The position numbers and the translations under genes were made by a program. The notes beneath the pieces are model-generated. The model searched no databases and was not told the DNA's origin. It saw only the letters and a program-made list of their open reading frames with translations. A stretch of 64,000 nucleotides of DNA from Amaranthus tricolor (lineage: Eukaryota > Streptophyta > Magnoliopsida > Caryophyllales > Amaranthaceae), in the NCBI RefSeq assembly GCF_026212465.1, contig NC_080049.1, positions 6,642,064 through 6,706,063 on the forward strand. The letters are read 5' to 3'. This document shows, in pieces, positions 11,960 to 23,113 of the stretch. Position 1 is the stretch's first letter; every line of letters starts with the position of its first letter.

Positions 11960-12223
11960 TTAGCTAGGACCCCAACAATTTAAGAACATAACATTCTTAA
12001 GAGAATCCTCAGATTGCTTCAACTTTTCATCCTTGAAATTATTTGAAATTGCATTTGAGGTTGAAGATGAAACTCTTTTAGCCTGAAAATAAGATCTAAG
12101 ATTGTTCTTAGTATGTTGATGGAGACTCCTAATCGGGTTATTTAACCTCGCAAATCCATGCTCTTTTAAGGCTTCAAATGTTGCAATACTTGCCGCTACA
12201 ACCAATGTCTTTGTTGTGTTCAT
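11960..12223 (-). CDS. Wound-induced protein family member (DUF3774/PF12609), paralogue 1
   Basis: The protein is 87 residues, starting at the ATG at 12221-12223; an in-frame TTG ten codons upstream is not a likely start. It matches the plant wound-responsive protein family. The N-terminus reads VVAASIATFEALKEHG, the middle PIRSLHQHTKNNLRSY, and the C-terminus has a Ser/Lys-rich linker ending KQSEDSLKNVMFLNCWGPS. The family is small, about 80-95 residues, usually intronless, induced by wounding, and of uncertain biochemical role. The N-terminus is weakly hydrophobic, but I would not call a membrane anchor. A TATA box lies at 12308-12314. Its paralogue lies at 28361 in the opposite orientation. 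The frame is intact and the gene looks functional. Confidence 0.93.
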   Translation of the reverse strand: MNTTKTLVVAASIATFEALKEHGFARLNNPIRSLHQHTKNNLRSYFQAKRVSSSTSNAISNNFKDEKLKQSEDSLKNVMFLNCWGPS

Positions 12224-12307
12224 CTTTTCTTTAGTTTGAGGTGTGTTGTTCAATGATGGGAGTTGATGAATGGTGATGAATATTGGTGGTTAGGGATGGT
12301 AATGGTA

Positions 12308-12314
12308 ATATATA
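12308..12314 (-). promoter_or_regulatory. TATA box of wound-induced gene 1
   Basis: TATATAT on the minus strand in the context CCTCTATATATTACC, about 85 bp upstream of the ATG. The leader between is AC-rich with no upstream ATG that I can see. Confidence 0.55.
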
Positions 12315-12929
12315 GAGGTTTTTCTTGGAGGAAACCATTGGCTATTTAAAGATAAGGTGGGGTATGCTCATGGTTTTAACCAATGGGACATGAATGTTAG
12401 TATGGAGTAGGAGTGGCAAATATTTACGCAACATGATAATATTGAACTAAAATAAGTGAAATTTTTTTATGGGCTTATCACTTATGTCGTTTCCGTGATA
12501 GTGAACCTTTAAAAATAAGTATTTTATTTATTTATAATCAGAAAAATATTTGTATAATCTATAAAGTTTTTAATATGAAGATATATTATAGATGCCCTTA
12601 AATATGAGGAATTAAATTGTCTTATAAGCTAAATATGATTAATTTGTTAATTCGTTTTTTAGTATAAATTCAATTTGAGTAGATCGTGTTATCTTTGTCT
12701 TTTCTTAACTTTGCTCTGCTATTATAATCGTATTCTCCATAAATCACTTATTTTTAATGTTTAGTAAATTTTAATAAATGTATAACCAATGTTGTTTTTT
12801 TATGTCATTTATATCTTTCTATTTAATAAAAATTTCCAACTGATTAGTTTTATTTAAAAATACAAATTTAGTTTATGAATATGGTAAATTTACGATATGT
12901 AATAAATTTGAATGAATAATTTATCTAAT
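12315..12929. other. Intergenic AT-rich DNA
   Basis: Upstream flank of wound-induced gene 1 followed by AT-rich sequence. I see no gene or repeat that I can support. Confidence 0.5.
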
Positions 12930-14340
12930 AGCTACGAATAACCCCTTATCTCGGTCAGTCATAATTACTTTAGGAGTTTGAACACCTCGAAATATATCTT
13001 TGAACTTTTTCAAGACCTAGGTGTATGAAATTGTCTCTTTATCCCTCATCAGGAAAAATGCAATCTAAAAGTTGTTATTTATTGGTTTCATACCAACAAT
13101 GATCTTATATAGCGCCACTTCTTGTTGTTTGTTTATACGTAGAATCGATCAATATAACATATGACCTTGTATGAATAAATTGAGTAACAGTAGAATTTGC
13201 AATTAATAATCAAGTTAACTGATCATCACTATCTATATCTATCCAAACCACATAGTTGTACTCTATAGCCAAATATTAAAAATGTTGTATTAGAGACCTA
13301 ACACCTATCTCTTCACGTCTAATTACTTGCCTTAGGTGATATATTTGATTCATATTGGTATAAAACCCTGATCTTATCAAAGTCACTATAAAAGCATGTT
13401 GAATATTAGAAATGACACTAATCTTATATGTTCTCAAATGTCAGAAAACAACATACTTACTTTTAAATGACCATCTTTGTAACTAAAAATGGATGGTTGT
13501 GTCTTACTTTATAATCATGATACACTCTCACCATCAAGGTTATCAGGATCAGGATTTTACCTAAGATCGTTAAGGGGGTAGAATCGAAATCGGTAGAATC
13601 GGATCGTAGGATCGTGTGATCCTACAAATATGCATCAATGTACTTTGAATTACTGATTATCATTTATATTTATTCTTTTTTTAAGTTTTAAGGTGTAAGT
13701 AAAAACTTATTTGACTTCATTTATTAAGTTTTGAACAAAAAATACTTTTAATAATCATTTTTAAACTGCAAATTAAGAAAAACTTAAATTTTATAAAGGT
13801 ATGAATATAATTATTTTAATTATATATTTATACATAAGTGAAATCTGTATTATATGAAAATATTATACAATTGAAACTAACCATGTAGGTTCGGATCGTA
13901 AAATCGTAGGATCGTAGAATCGTGTTATGATCCTATCACCTAAATTTTTGAGCTAAGTAGGATCGCACGATTCTACCAGATTAAGATCCTACTTACGATT
14001 CGGATCGGTCACCAATTTTTGGATCGTAAGATCGTAGAATCGTATATCAGAATCGGGATTCTGATAACTATGCTCACCATTAATAATCTTTCCCCTAGTT
14101 ACGAACAATATCCTATTATAATAAACTGACCACTATAATGCCTACCTAAACCCGATTGATGTGCGTTATCTAAATCATGCAACCTCTATAAATATCGTAA
14201 TGATAGTAGCGTAAATATAAACTAATAATAGAAAAACCTTATTTTTGCTTACATGACGCACGAGTAAATTGAAAATCAATGTCAATAATTATCTCATTCG
14301 CCCAAGTATGAAATTCATTTATTAATTTGAATTGCCTATT
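12930..14340 (-). pseudogene. Decayed Mutator-like (MULE/FAR1-type) transposase, split by a MITE
   Basis: Minus-strand translation, tolerating many stops and frameshifts, gives recognisable MULE transposase blocks in order. From 14330 down: an N-terminal FHTWANEIIIDIDF block, then after the MITE a KVRHNHPFLVTK block (the HNH of the FAR1-like N-terminal region). Next come DSDDQL, TRSYVILIDSTYK (the DSTYKTN catalytic-core motif) and a block near 12980 ending VIMTDRD-like. The gene is interrupted at 13538-14072 by a MITE with an 11-bp near-duplicate on each side. There is no open frame of useful length, so it is inactive. Confidence 0.72.
13538..14072. mobile_element. MITE-like element inserted in the MULE transposase
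   Basis: The 535-bp segment has inverted ends, GGTTATCAGGATCAGGATT on the left and GTTATCAGAATCCCGATT on the reverse of the right. It is flanked by CTCACCATCAA (13527-13537) and CTCACCATTAA (14073-14083), an imperfect 11-bp direct repeat. Its interior is full of GGATCGTA/AATCGTAG-type short repeats in both orientations. It has no coding capacity. The flanking repeat length suggests a Mutator-type 9-11 bp target duplication, but the superfamily is not certain. Confidence 0.6.
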
Positions 14341-15010
14341 TATAACAAATTGTTTTGAATTAGCTAAGTTCTAAAAGCTATTATGCATATAATGAAAAAT
14401 ATTATAAAATTAATAATGGAAGAGAAAAAAATTTAGAGTCTCACATTTTGTGCGACTAGACAAAGGTATATTGCCCAATTTGTGCGACTCCCAATTCAAT
14501 ATTTTTCATTTGCAACGAAAATTTATATAAGAGCTTATAATCAATATTTACCGAATTGTTTTGGTGATCAAACATCAACCATATTATTTTGATGTTAAAT
14601 TTTAATTCAAAGCATTTTTAGAAGGAAATTAGAAAGATAGAAGTATAAAATAAATTAAGAATAATATTAAATACTCGATTCATATAGGTGGTGGACAAAA
14701 TAAAAAAGATTACTACGAATAGTAATAATTCATAAAAACTACCCCTATTATGAAATGATACTTTTTATTTTTGGATATTTCATATTACTTGCAGCATTAT
14801 GCATATTGGCAAAAAACAACTATATGATTCTCTATACCCCTATTTTATTCCTTTTCTCCCATATCAGTATCAAGCTTACCCATGTGAAATGGGGTAAATT
14901 GTCATTTTGCTTTAAAAAAGGTATTTCTTAATATTGTGCAAAGTTACCATGTTGCAACTAAAATGAAACAAAGCTAGTACTATTTACTGGGACACAACAT
15001 TATTATAAAT
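13551..15010 (+). repeat. Left copy of a 1.46-kb direct duplication
   Basis: From AGGATTTTACCTAAG to ...CATTATTATAAAT this segment recurs in the same orientation at 29490-30966 with only scattered differences and small indels. It includes most of the MITE, the N-terminal part of the MULE pseudogene and its upstream flank. The duplicate therefore arose after the MITE inserted. Confidence 0.88.
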
Positions 15011-15661
15011 TTGTTAATGAGAGCGTTTTTAAAGATATTGATGATTGATCGATGGATAGAAGATACTACTCGGTTTCTTATAGTTTGAATCAAAGAGAAA
15101 ATTGTTATTTTTTAAAAAATAGGTGGATAATGGTAATAAATTAAGAGAGAAAATGAATTGTGTGAATGAAATTAAATTAGAGTTAAAATGTATGGATAAA
15201 ATTAAAAGAAAATAGTGGATCATTATCCAAAAATAAAAATAATGCAAATTAAGTAATATGGACTAAAATGACAAATATTACAAATTTAATAGTACGGAGT
15301 GAGTAAGTCATTTGTAATCATAAACAATTTGGAGGATATAAAAGTGTCATTGTATGAAATTGCCACCTTGCAAATTTGATAAGTTTTGGGGGAAAGTGCT
15401 TTGTAGAAGTACTCATCTTACTTCTCATTTCATTATAAAGATTGCATAACTCATGTGACCTCGATGATCGTGCATAAAATTATTATTGCCAGAAGATGTT
15501 TACGTAAATAATTATTATTTAAAAAAGTAGTAAGTCATTTTATATGTTCTCATTTTATAGAAGGGCTTTTAAAAGTGGAGAAATTACTTAAAATAATTAA
15601 ATTTTTTTTATGATTTTCTTACTATAATTTCACTTATTAATTAATTATGAGTAATCCCAAC
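15011..15661. other. Non-coding DNA with a possible Stowaway end
   Basis: AT-rich sequence without a supported gene. Near 15290-15305 the sequence TAGTACGGAGTGAGTAAG looks like the end of a Stowaway-type MITE. The last five bases (15657-15661, CCAAC) are the left target duplication of copy B. Confidence 0.45.
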
Positions 15662-17108
15662 TGTTGACTCAATTAGGAACGGGAACAGCAACAAGAGGGG
15701 GGGTGAATTGTTGTTGTTGTAAGTTTAAGCGATTGTGCCCTGTTTTTGCGGAATTATTCAAAATAAATGAAGCTTAAACTAAGAGCAAAATAATAAGAGA
15801 GACACACGATTTTACGTGGAAACCTTTTGGGCCTAAACAAAAGGAAAAACCACGACCACTTGGGATTTTCAAAAACTCCACTATGTTTAAGGCAATTAGT
15901 TACAATCACAATAAACACCTTGCTTCACTCGAAGCGTAACACCTAGGCCGACTCCTCTTCTCTCTAATTGCTTTACTCCAAGCAACAACCTTAGCTTCTC
16001 TACAAGCTAATCCTCTCTAGCTTCACTCAAAGCTATCTAATTTCCCCCTTAGACTCACCCGAGTCTAATTACATAAACTCTCAAAAACCCTTACAAAAAG
16101 GATAGAAATTCTCTAAAATAAATCAAAGAGTTGCATCAAGAAAATATTATAAATTAATTGGCAATTTTAAGAACAAAATATTTCTTGTAAAATCCAACAA
16201 AAACGTATGAAAAACACTTAAGCACAAAACGTTGGATTACATCTCTTTTTTTTTTACTTTAAAAACCGGAATTATCTTGCAATTTATAGAAAATAATATT
16301 CCTAAGAAAGTGGAATAATCCAATCCATCATCCCACTATCAAGAGATCATGGGAGTAATGTGGATTAAGCAAACACACGGTTATTTCCATAAGATTTGAT
16401 TAAGTCAAATCGCACGTGTACACAAACAATAACCGCTGTTCCTTTAATAACCGCTGTTCCCTAAAGTAGCAGTTTTTTCAGTAGTAATTCCTGTTCCCCA
16501 AATTAATGGCTGGAACTTCATGCTATATTTAGAAAACGGTTAATCTTAGTGGGAATGATTGTTTGCTAATTTTTAGGAATAAAAACCGGTTAGAAAGATT
16601 TGCTAAGACTAATTCAAAGTTAGTTAATTCTATTTTTAACAAATCCAAGATTTATTAAAAATAGATCCTAAAATAAAGGATCTTAAAGAATTAAAACGTG
16701 AATCCATTTTATTCAATAAAAACGATTTGCCAATTAACTTAAATAAATTTTTACTGCAACAATTTAATTTAAAATACATTAACTAAAAATAATAATTAAA
16801 ATATGATAATTAGAATTTTCAGTCAGCGTATTCAACCTTCAGCTCAGGAACAGTGTGCTGTCTCCAGACTTCAGTTTAGCTAGAACATCCAACTTGGGAA
16901 CAGTAGATCTGCTGTCTCCATTTTACATCCCAAGCGATATGCTTCTCCTAACCTCAATTGAAACCTTTTGACATGTACGTTTCCATAAGCTAAGGCATAG
17001 GTACTATCAACGATCATAATCATAATCATAATCGGATATCGACCTGCACAATCTCTAAACACATATTTGCTAAAGTGTAGTCATCATCAAAACTCAAGAG
17101 GTCCAACA
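15662..17108 (-). repeat. 3' LTR of copy B
   Basis: 1447 bp, TGTTGGACCTC...GAGTCAACA on the minus strand. It is the same length as the 5' LTR. The LTR belongs to a related but different subfamily from those of copies A and C; only the segments around GCAACAAGAGGGGGGGTGAA and the outer end align easily. A TATA candidate lies at 16282-16288. Confidence 0.95.
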
Positions 17109-17110
17109 AA

Positions 17111-17122
17111 TTCCCCCTTTTT
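17111..17122 (-). other. Polypurine tract of copy B
   Basis: AAAAAGGGGGAA on the minus strand, two bases from the 3' LTR, in the place needed for plus-strand priming. A second tract, AAAAGGGGGAA, lies about 510 bp further inside, near 17622-17632. Confidence 0.85.
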
Positions 17123-17899
17123 GATGATGACAAACTTTTCAAACAAACTTAAAAACGAAATAGAGTAAAACCAATATTGAAGAGCATGTTCGAGATTAAA
17201 ACAACTCTACATTACTTAGTAAATTAAATCGTTACAATATAATTTACCAAGCATACATTAAAAACAAATTACTCTATTAATTAGAAATATTTAAAATAAC
17301 TTAAGCATAATCAAAACATCGGAAGTAGTTTATAACTTAAGATTTCAAATAGAACTAAAACGAAACAAAACTTACCAAACAAAACTTAAAGCACTGTAAG
17401 AACTTTTATCATAGCATTCAAGTAATCATCAGAGCATATAAATCATAACAATCAAAGTATGTATCTCGGTATGTATATCAGAGCTAAACTGAGCTAAACT
17501 TATTAATCATCAGAGCATCAGAGCATGAATATCAGAGCATAGCCACAGTTCCTAATGTTCAACAGAATAAATGTATATCAGACTAAGCATACTCAAGCAT
17601 TATTTAAGTTTGTGCCAAATATTCCCCCTTTTGACATCATTCAAAAAGAAGATAAGCAATCAAACCACAGCACTAAACATACAGTTATAGTCAAAGAGAG
17701 AATAAGGATGCACAAATTAAAAAGCAATAACAATGAATGCAAGCATGATAAGCAAAGATTAGCCAAACCTAACAGTTAGTAGCATATGTAAAAAGGTTTA
17801 ACAAAGTTAACAATGTTTAAGAGGTGTACCCCAGCTGGTACCAAAAGAAAGAAATTGTTTAAAGACAGAGACAGCAGCAATGAAAATAATAAAAGGAAA
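17123..17899 (-). other. 3' untranslated region of copy B
   Basis: About 780 bp of AT-rich non-coding sequence between the third ORF and the polypurine tract. It contains the second polypurine tract near 17622 and several short repeats of the type ATCAGAGCA between 17430 and 17545. Confidence 0.65.
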
Positions 17900-19414
17900 C
17901 TATGAAGCAGGAGCATCTTCATCAACATATTCCGTTTCCACTTCAACTGTATCCAATTTAGCGCCAAGACGAGCCTCCATTTGAGTCATCTGGTCAGCTA
18001 ATGAGGCTAGGGAAACACGAATCTCATCTTGAAATTTGAAGAAGCGATCCTGCAAATCATCAAGCTTGAGAAGAATGGAATATAAGGGGGCAGTAGGAAC
18101 GGTTGCCTGATCAAAGCTTTGTCTGTGAAATGATGGTGGTGGTGATCTTGGTGTTGGTGATGGTGGTGGTGGAGTGAAATGATGAGTTGGTGGAGTGGTT
18201 GGCTTTGATGAGGGAAAACTATTGGGTTCAGCCCTAGAGTCTTCTTCAAGAGAAACTTCAGGTCCCATCCCCTTGTCTTCTTCCTCCTTATCAGAAGGAA
18301 CAACCTCCTGTTCCTTAACTCCAGCTCCTTCTTTCTCCTGTTCCTCTTTTTCAACTTCTTTTTCCTGTTCCTCCTTCTCCACTTCTTCCTCTACTTCCTG
18401 TTCCTCCTTTTCCTTCCCCTCTTCCTCCTGTTCCTCATCATCAGAATCAATTTCAATCTGTTCCACAGCATTTTCAAGGATCCCTTCCTCATTTAATTTA
18501 AGGCGCAAGTTATTCAAACATTTTGCACCTATCATGTTACTGGGACCCATAGGAAAACTGTATTCTCCAAGTGGAACACCAAATTTTGAGAAAATCCAGG
18601 ACAATAAACCACCATAGCCTACCATACATCTTTTGGCTATACAATCATTTAAATGCGAAATCATCAAGGAAGGAAAGTTAATCTTTATATTGTTCACCAT
18701 ACAGTAAATCAAAGTGGCATCTCGAAGACTTACCTCACTACATTTTGAATTTCGTGGTAAAATAAACCTTCGAGCAATGTTGTAAAGTAACTTGTGTAAG
18801 GGGGACAAAACATTGTGACTCACTTTACCTCTCTTTTGCCTAACACCTAAACATCTCCAAACATCCTTTTCATCAATCCCAGAAAACGCAATTTTTGACC
18901 CAACATAATAAACATCAAAACCAGTGGCTGGCACTCCTAGCCACTCTCCTAACGTCAAACTATCAAATTCAATTCCAATTTCTTTAATTGAACTGAAACA
19001 AACTCCATCATTAATAGAGAAGTTAGAGATGAACTCACGCATAATTTCTGGGTAAATGGGATTGCAGCAGTAATCGCACATGAGTGATTCCCAATGTTGA
19101 GTTTGTAGAATTTTGTGAAATTGAGGAAAGTTTGCAGTCTCATACCATTCTTTGTCAAGGCCAAAGCCAACTGACATTTCTTTGGAAAGTTCCTCAGCGT
19201 TTAAGTAGTGGGTTACCTTCATTTTCTTTACAGAACGTGTTGGAGGTTTCTTGGATCCTCTTGATCTCTTACTGCTTGCATGTATTTTCGGGGAGATGGG
19301 GGTTCCCTCCTGTTCTTTTGATGAAGACTCAGGCTTAGGAGTGTGAGAAGGTGGGTAGATGACTTGAAGAGGTACAGGTTGCTTCATTTTAGGACTCTGA
19401 TTCTTGGTCTTCAT
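17900..19414 (-). CDS. Third (env-position) ORF of copy B, intact, 504 aa
   Basis: An open frame from ATG (19412-19414) to stop at 17900. Layout: a basic Ser/Lys/Arg-rich N-terminus to about residue 70, with nuclear-signal-like clusters such as KRSRGSKKPPTRSVKK. A conserved globular block follows at about 75-300 (SVGFGLDKEWYETANFPQFH, then a GEWLGVPATGFDVYYVGS segment). Then come a Glu-rich acidic stretch at about 310-385, a Pro-rich stretch at about 395-430, and a C-terminal heptad-like segment at about 440-490. The globular block resembles PF20167 (putative plant transposon protein). I find no signal peptide or convincing membrane helix. Being open in the youngest copy suggests recent selection or simply recency. 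The role is unknown. Confidence 0.85.
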   Translation of the reverse strand: MKTKNQSPKMKQPVPLQVIYPPSHTPKPESSSKEQEGTPISPKIHASSKRSRGSKKPPTRSVKKMKVTHYLNAEELSKEMSVGFGLDKEWYETANFPQFHKILQTQHWESLMCDYCCNPIYPEIMREFISNFSINDGVCFSSIKEIGIEFDSLTLGEWLGVPATGFDVYYVGSKIAFSGIDEKDVWRCLGVRQKRGKVSHNVLSPLHKLLYNIARRFILPRNSKCSEVSLRDATLIYCMVNNIKINFPSLMISHLNDCIAKRCMVGYGGLLSWIFSKFGVPLGEYSFPMGPSNMIGAKCLNNLRLKLNEEGILENAVEQIEIDSDDEEQEEEGKEKEEQEVEEEVEKEEQEKEVEKEEQEKEGAGVKEQEVVPSDKEEEDKGMGPEVSLEEDSRAEPNSFPSSKPTTPPTHHFTPPPPSPTPRSPPPSFHRQSFDQATVPTAPLYSILLKLDDLQDRFFKFQDEIRVSLASLADQMTQMEARLGAKLDTVEVETEYVDEDAPAS

Positions 19415-19878
19415 GGATGTTTTGAGAGGGAAAAGAAAGAATAATGGAGAAAATGACGGTTTAGGGTTGAGTGAAAGGGAAAGGTTAGTGAAGATGAAAT
19501 GAAAGATGGGACGAGTGGGAGTAATTATACCTGATGAAGTGACGTGCTAGAGGCAGTTATCAAATCAAGACAATTGATTTTGAATTGTGAAAATGGAGTA
19601 TGTTGAGATTCAACTCCTACTTAAAAGAACTGCTGGAAAAAAATTTATATATAATTTTGTGTTTTTTTTTTTTATTATTTATAATAAGAAAATGATAATA
19701 TTATGCTACTACCGTTTGATCAAAATAATCATGCAATCATAAGAACATTCAAAGTATATACCTTTAAAAAATGCGTACCTGATCCTTTCGATAATTGATT
19801 TTTCAATCAAGATTATTGTGGTTGATTGATCATTTTCAATTTTCATTTTGTCTCTAGGAATCATATATGACACTTCCT
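19415..19878 (-). other. Spacer between pol and third ORF, copy B
   Basis: 464 bp of AT-rich sequence with no ORF of note. As in copies A and C, it separates the pol stop from the ATG of the third ORF. Confidence 0.6.
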
Positions 19879-22800
19879 TTAATGCAGCTTGATCATGCCA
19901 AGTTCCAATCTCATTTTCTCATGCTGTTCCCTTGGAAGCGGTTTGGTCATGATATCTGCTATTTGCTCGTTAGTGTTTACATGCTTAACAATAATATTTT
20001 TATTTTCAACATTATCCTTAAGAAAATGATGCCTAATATGAATGTGCTTTACTCGTAGTGATGCACTGGATCTTTGGATATGCATATGGCACTGGTATTA
20101 TCGCAATAAATAGGAACACATGCATACTTAATACCAAAGTCTCTTAGCTGCTGCTTTATCCATATCATTTGGGAACAGCAAGCTGCTGCTGCTACGTACT
20201 CAGCTTCAGCGGTTGATAATGCAACAGTGTTTTGTTTCTTGGAACTCCATGAAACTAAACATGAGCCAAGAAATTGTACCATACCTGACGTGCTTTTTCT
20301 ATTAACAAGATCTCCTGCATAATCTGCATCACTAAAGCCTTTCAAATCAAAGACATCACTTTTAGGATAAAATAATGATAAATCATCTGTTCCCTTTAGA
20401 TATCTCAAAATACGTTTCACTGCAGTTAGATGTGATTCTTTAGGGTTAGATTGAAATCTTGCACATAAACCAACACTAAATGAAATATCGGGTCTACTAG
20501 CAGTTAGATATAATAAAGATCCAATCATGCCTCTATACATAGTTTGGTCAATATTTGTTCCATTTGTATCTTCATCTAATCTTACATTAGTAGCCATGGG
20601 TGTATGGTTGGTTTTAGCGTTATTCATGCCATATTTCTTAAGAAGTTCTTTTATATATTTTTGTTGATGAATAAAGATACCATTAGCAGTTTGTTTAATT
20701 TGCAAACCAAGAAAGAAATTTAATTCTCCCATCATGCTCATTTCAAATTCAGTGCTCATAAGGTTAGCAAATTCTTTACATAGCAATTCATTTGTGGCAC
20801 CAAAAATAATATCATCAACATATATTTGAACAACTAATATATTGGAACCTTTATTCTTAAAGAATAAGGTTTTATCAATTTTACCTCTAACAAAGTCATT
20901 TTGAATCAAAAACTTTGATAGTCTTTCATACCATTGCCTAGGAGCTTGTTTCAACCCATAAAGAGCTTTATCAAGCTTATAGACATGATCAAGACTCGAG
21001 GTATTCTCAAAGCCAGGCGGTTGTTCAACAAAAACTTCTTCATCAAGAAAACCATTCAAGAAAGCACATTTCACATCCATTTGATATAATTTAAAGTTCA
21101 TAAATGCAGCAAAAGAAATTAAAATTCTAATAGCTTCTAACCTTGCTACTGGAGCAAATGTCTCAGTATAATCAATACCTTCTTGTTGATTGTACCCTTT
21201 GACCACGAGCCTTGCTTTGTTTCTTACAATTATTCCATGCTCATCTAGTTTGTTCCGAAATACCCATTTCAAACCAATTACCTTCTTGTGTTTCGGTTTG
21301 GGTTCTAAATGCCATACTTTGTTCCTTTCAAATTCGTTCAATTCATCTTGCATGGCTACAACCCATTCGGAATCCTTTAGAGCTTCTTCGTGATTTTTGG
21401 GTTCAAGTGATGATAGGAACGCAAAATGTGCACAAAAGTTTCTCATTTGAGATCTAGTTTGTGTTCCTTTATTTAAGTCACTTACAATCAAATCAAGAGG
21501 ATGGTATTTTTGATATCTCCAAGGTTTTGGCATAAAATCTCTTGTGGGAACAGTAGCATGTTCTGGTTCATCAGCTTGATTAACATTCTGTTCAGCTACT
21601 GGATTGTTCTGCTCATCTGTGGGAACAGCTGGATTGGGAACAGTCTGCTGTTCCTGATGTTCTGGCAGTTCCTGAACTTGATCAGTACTTTCTGCTTCTG
21701 CTGGAACCGGCTGTTCACCAGCTGTTTCTTGATCATGCACTTTCAATTCTTCATCATCTTCCTCTAGATTTGCAAGACCTATCTTAAAATTATTTGTATC
21801 CTGTTCACTTGACAAAAAGTTAGTTTCATCGAAAATTATGTGAACGGATTCTTCCACACTCATTGTTCTTTTGTTATAGACTCTATATGCCTTACTTTGA
21901 GATGAGTAGCCAAGAAATACTGCTTCATCACTTCTTTCATCAAATTTACCTATATTCCGTTTTCCATTAACATGTACAAAACATTTGCATCCAAACACAC
22001 GAAAATAGGCAATATTTGGTTTAACACCTTTAAGCAATTCATAGGGTGTCTTAGAAGTGATTGGTCTTATCAATACTCTATTTAAAATATAACATGCAGT
22101 ATTAACAGCCTCGGCCCAAAAATTTCTAGGTAAACCACTAGCAATTAACATAGTTCTAGCCATTTCTTCTAAAGTTCTATTTTTCCTTTCTACAACACCA
22201 TTTTGTTGTGGTGTTCTAGGGGCGGAAAAATTGTGACTTATTCCATGTTCATTGCAATAACTCATAAAGCTTGAATTTTCAAATTCTTTACCATGATCTG
22301 ACCTTATGTGAACAATTTGATTATTGGTAGATTTTTGTATTTTGTTAGCGAAAGAGACAAACTCATTAAAGGCTTCATCTTTACTAACTAGAAATAAAGT
22401 CCATGTAAATCTACTATAATCATCAATAATAACAAACACATATCTCTTGCCACTTCGGCTTTGTATTCTCATAGGTCCACACAAATCCATGTGTAATAAT
22501 TCAAGCGTTTTTGAGGTGGTCACTACATTCTTTGGTTTAAAAGATTACCTTACTTGTTTTCCTTTGGCACAAGGATCACATATTTCCTCTTTAAGGAATT
22601 TTATAGATGGTAGTCCTCTAACTAGGTCTTTAGATCTTAATGAATTAATCAATGAATAACTAGCATGACCTAGACGCTTATGCCAAAGAAGTGGGTCGTC
22701 TTCTATAACACTTAGACACGTTAGACTGTTTCTGGGAACAGTGTCCAGGTCCACTATATAAGTGTTCCCTTTTCTGTTTCCCTCAAGAATGATGTCTCCT

Positions 22801-23099
22801 GTGTCGTTCCTAGAAATAATGCACTTTTCAGAAGTAAAGTTTACAGAGTTACCCTTATCACAAAATTGAGAAATGCTGAGTAAGTTGTGTTTCAAATTCT
22901 CGACTAAAAATACATTATCAATGGCGTGGGAACATGACCTTCCAACCTTTCCTTTGGCGATTATCTCACCCTTCATATTGTCACCGAAGGTTACTGTTCC
23001 CCCATCATAGGCTTCAAGTGAGAGAAATTTAGATTTGTCACCCGTCATATGCTTGGAACACCCACTGTCGAGATACCATGAGCTGTTCCCCCTCACTTG
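19879..23099 (-). pseudogene. pol: Pol polyprotein of copy B, two lesions
   Basis: Same domains as copy A: protease DSG, integrase zinc region, integrase core with all three acids, including ERKNRT, and the intact SDHGKEF motif, reverse transcriptase YVDDII, RNase H. A TAA at 22545-22547 replaces the Ser codon that copy C has, just after the integrase zinc region. A 1-nt deletion near 20055 shifts the RNase H tail; the other copies read DPVHHSR here. There is no ATG at the pol start. The spacer after the gag stop is one base shorter than in A and C, so pol is in a different frame from gag in this copy. Confidence 0.92.
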
Positions 23100-23113
23100 G
23101 ACCTGTAAGATAA

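Noticed and set aside
15029..15247. 72-codon minus-strand frame
   Set aside because: AT-rich Phe/Leu/Ile-rich frame in possible MITE sequence; nothing supports a gene.
16880..17062. 60-codon frame present identically in both LTRs of copy B
   Set aside because: Its identity is explained by the LTR duplication; it has no homology that I recognise and no supporting context.
18195..18617. Ser/Cys-rich 140-codon plus-strand frame
   Set aside because: It is the antisense shadow of the Glu-rich block of the copy B third ORF.
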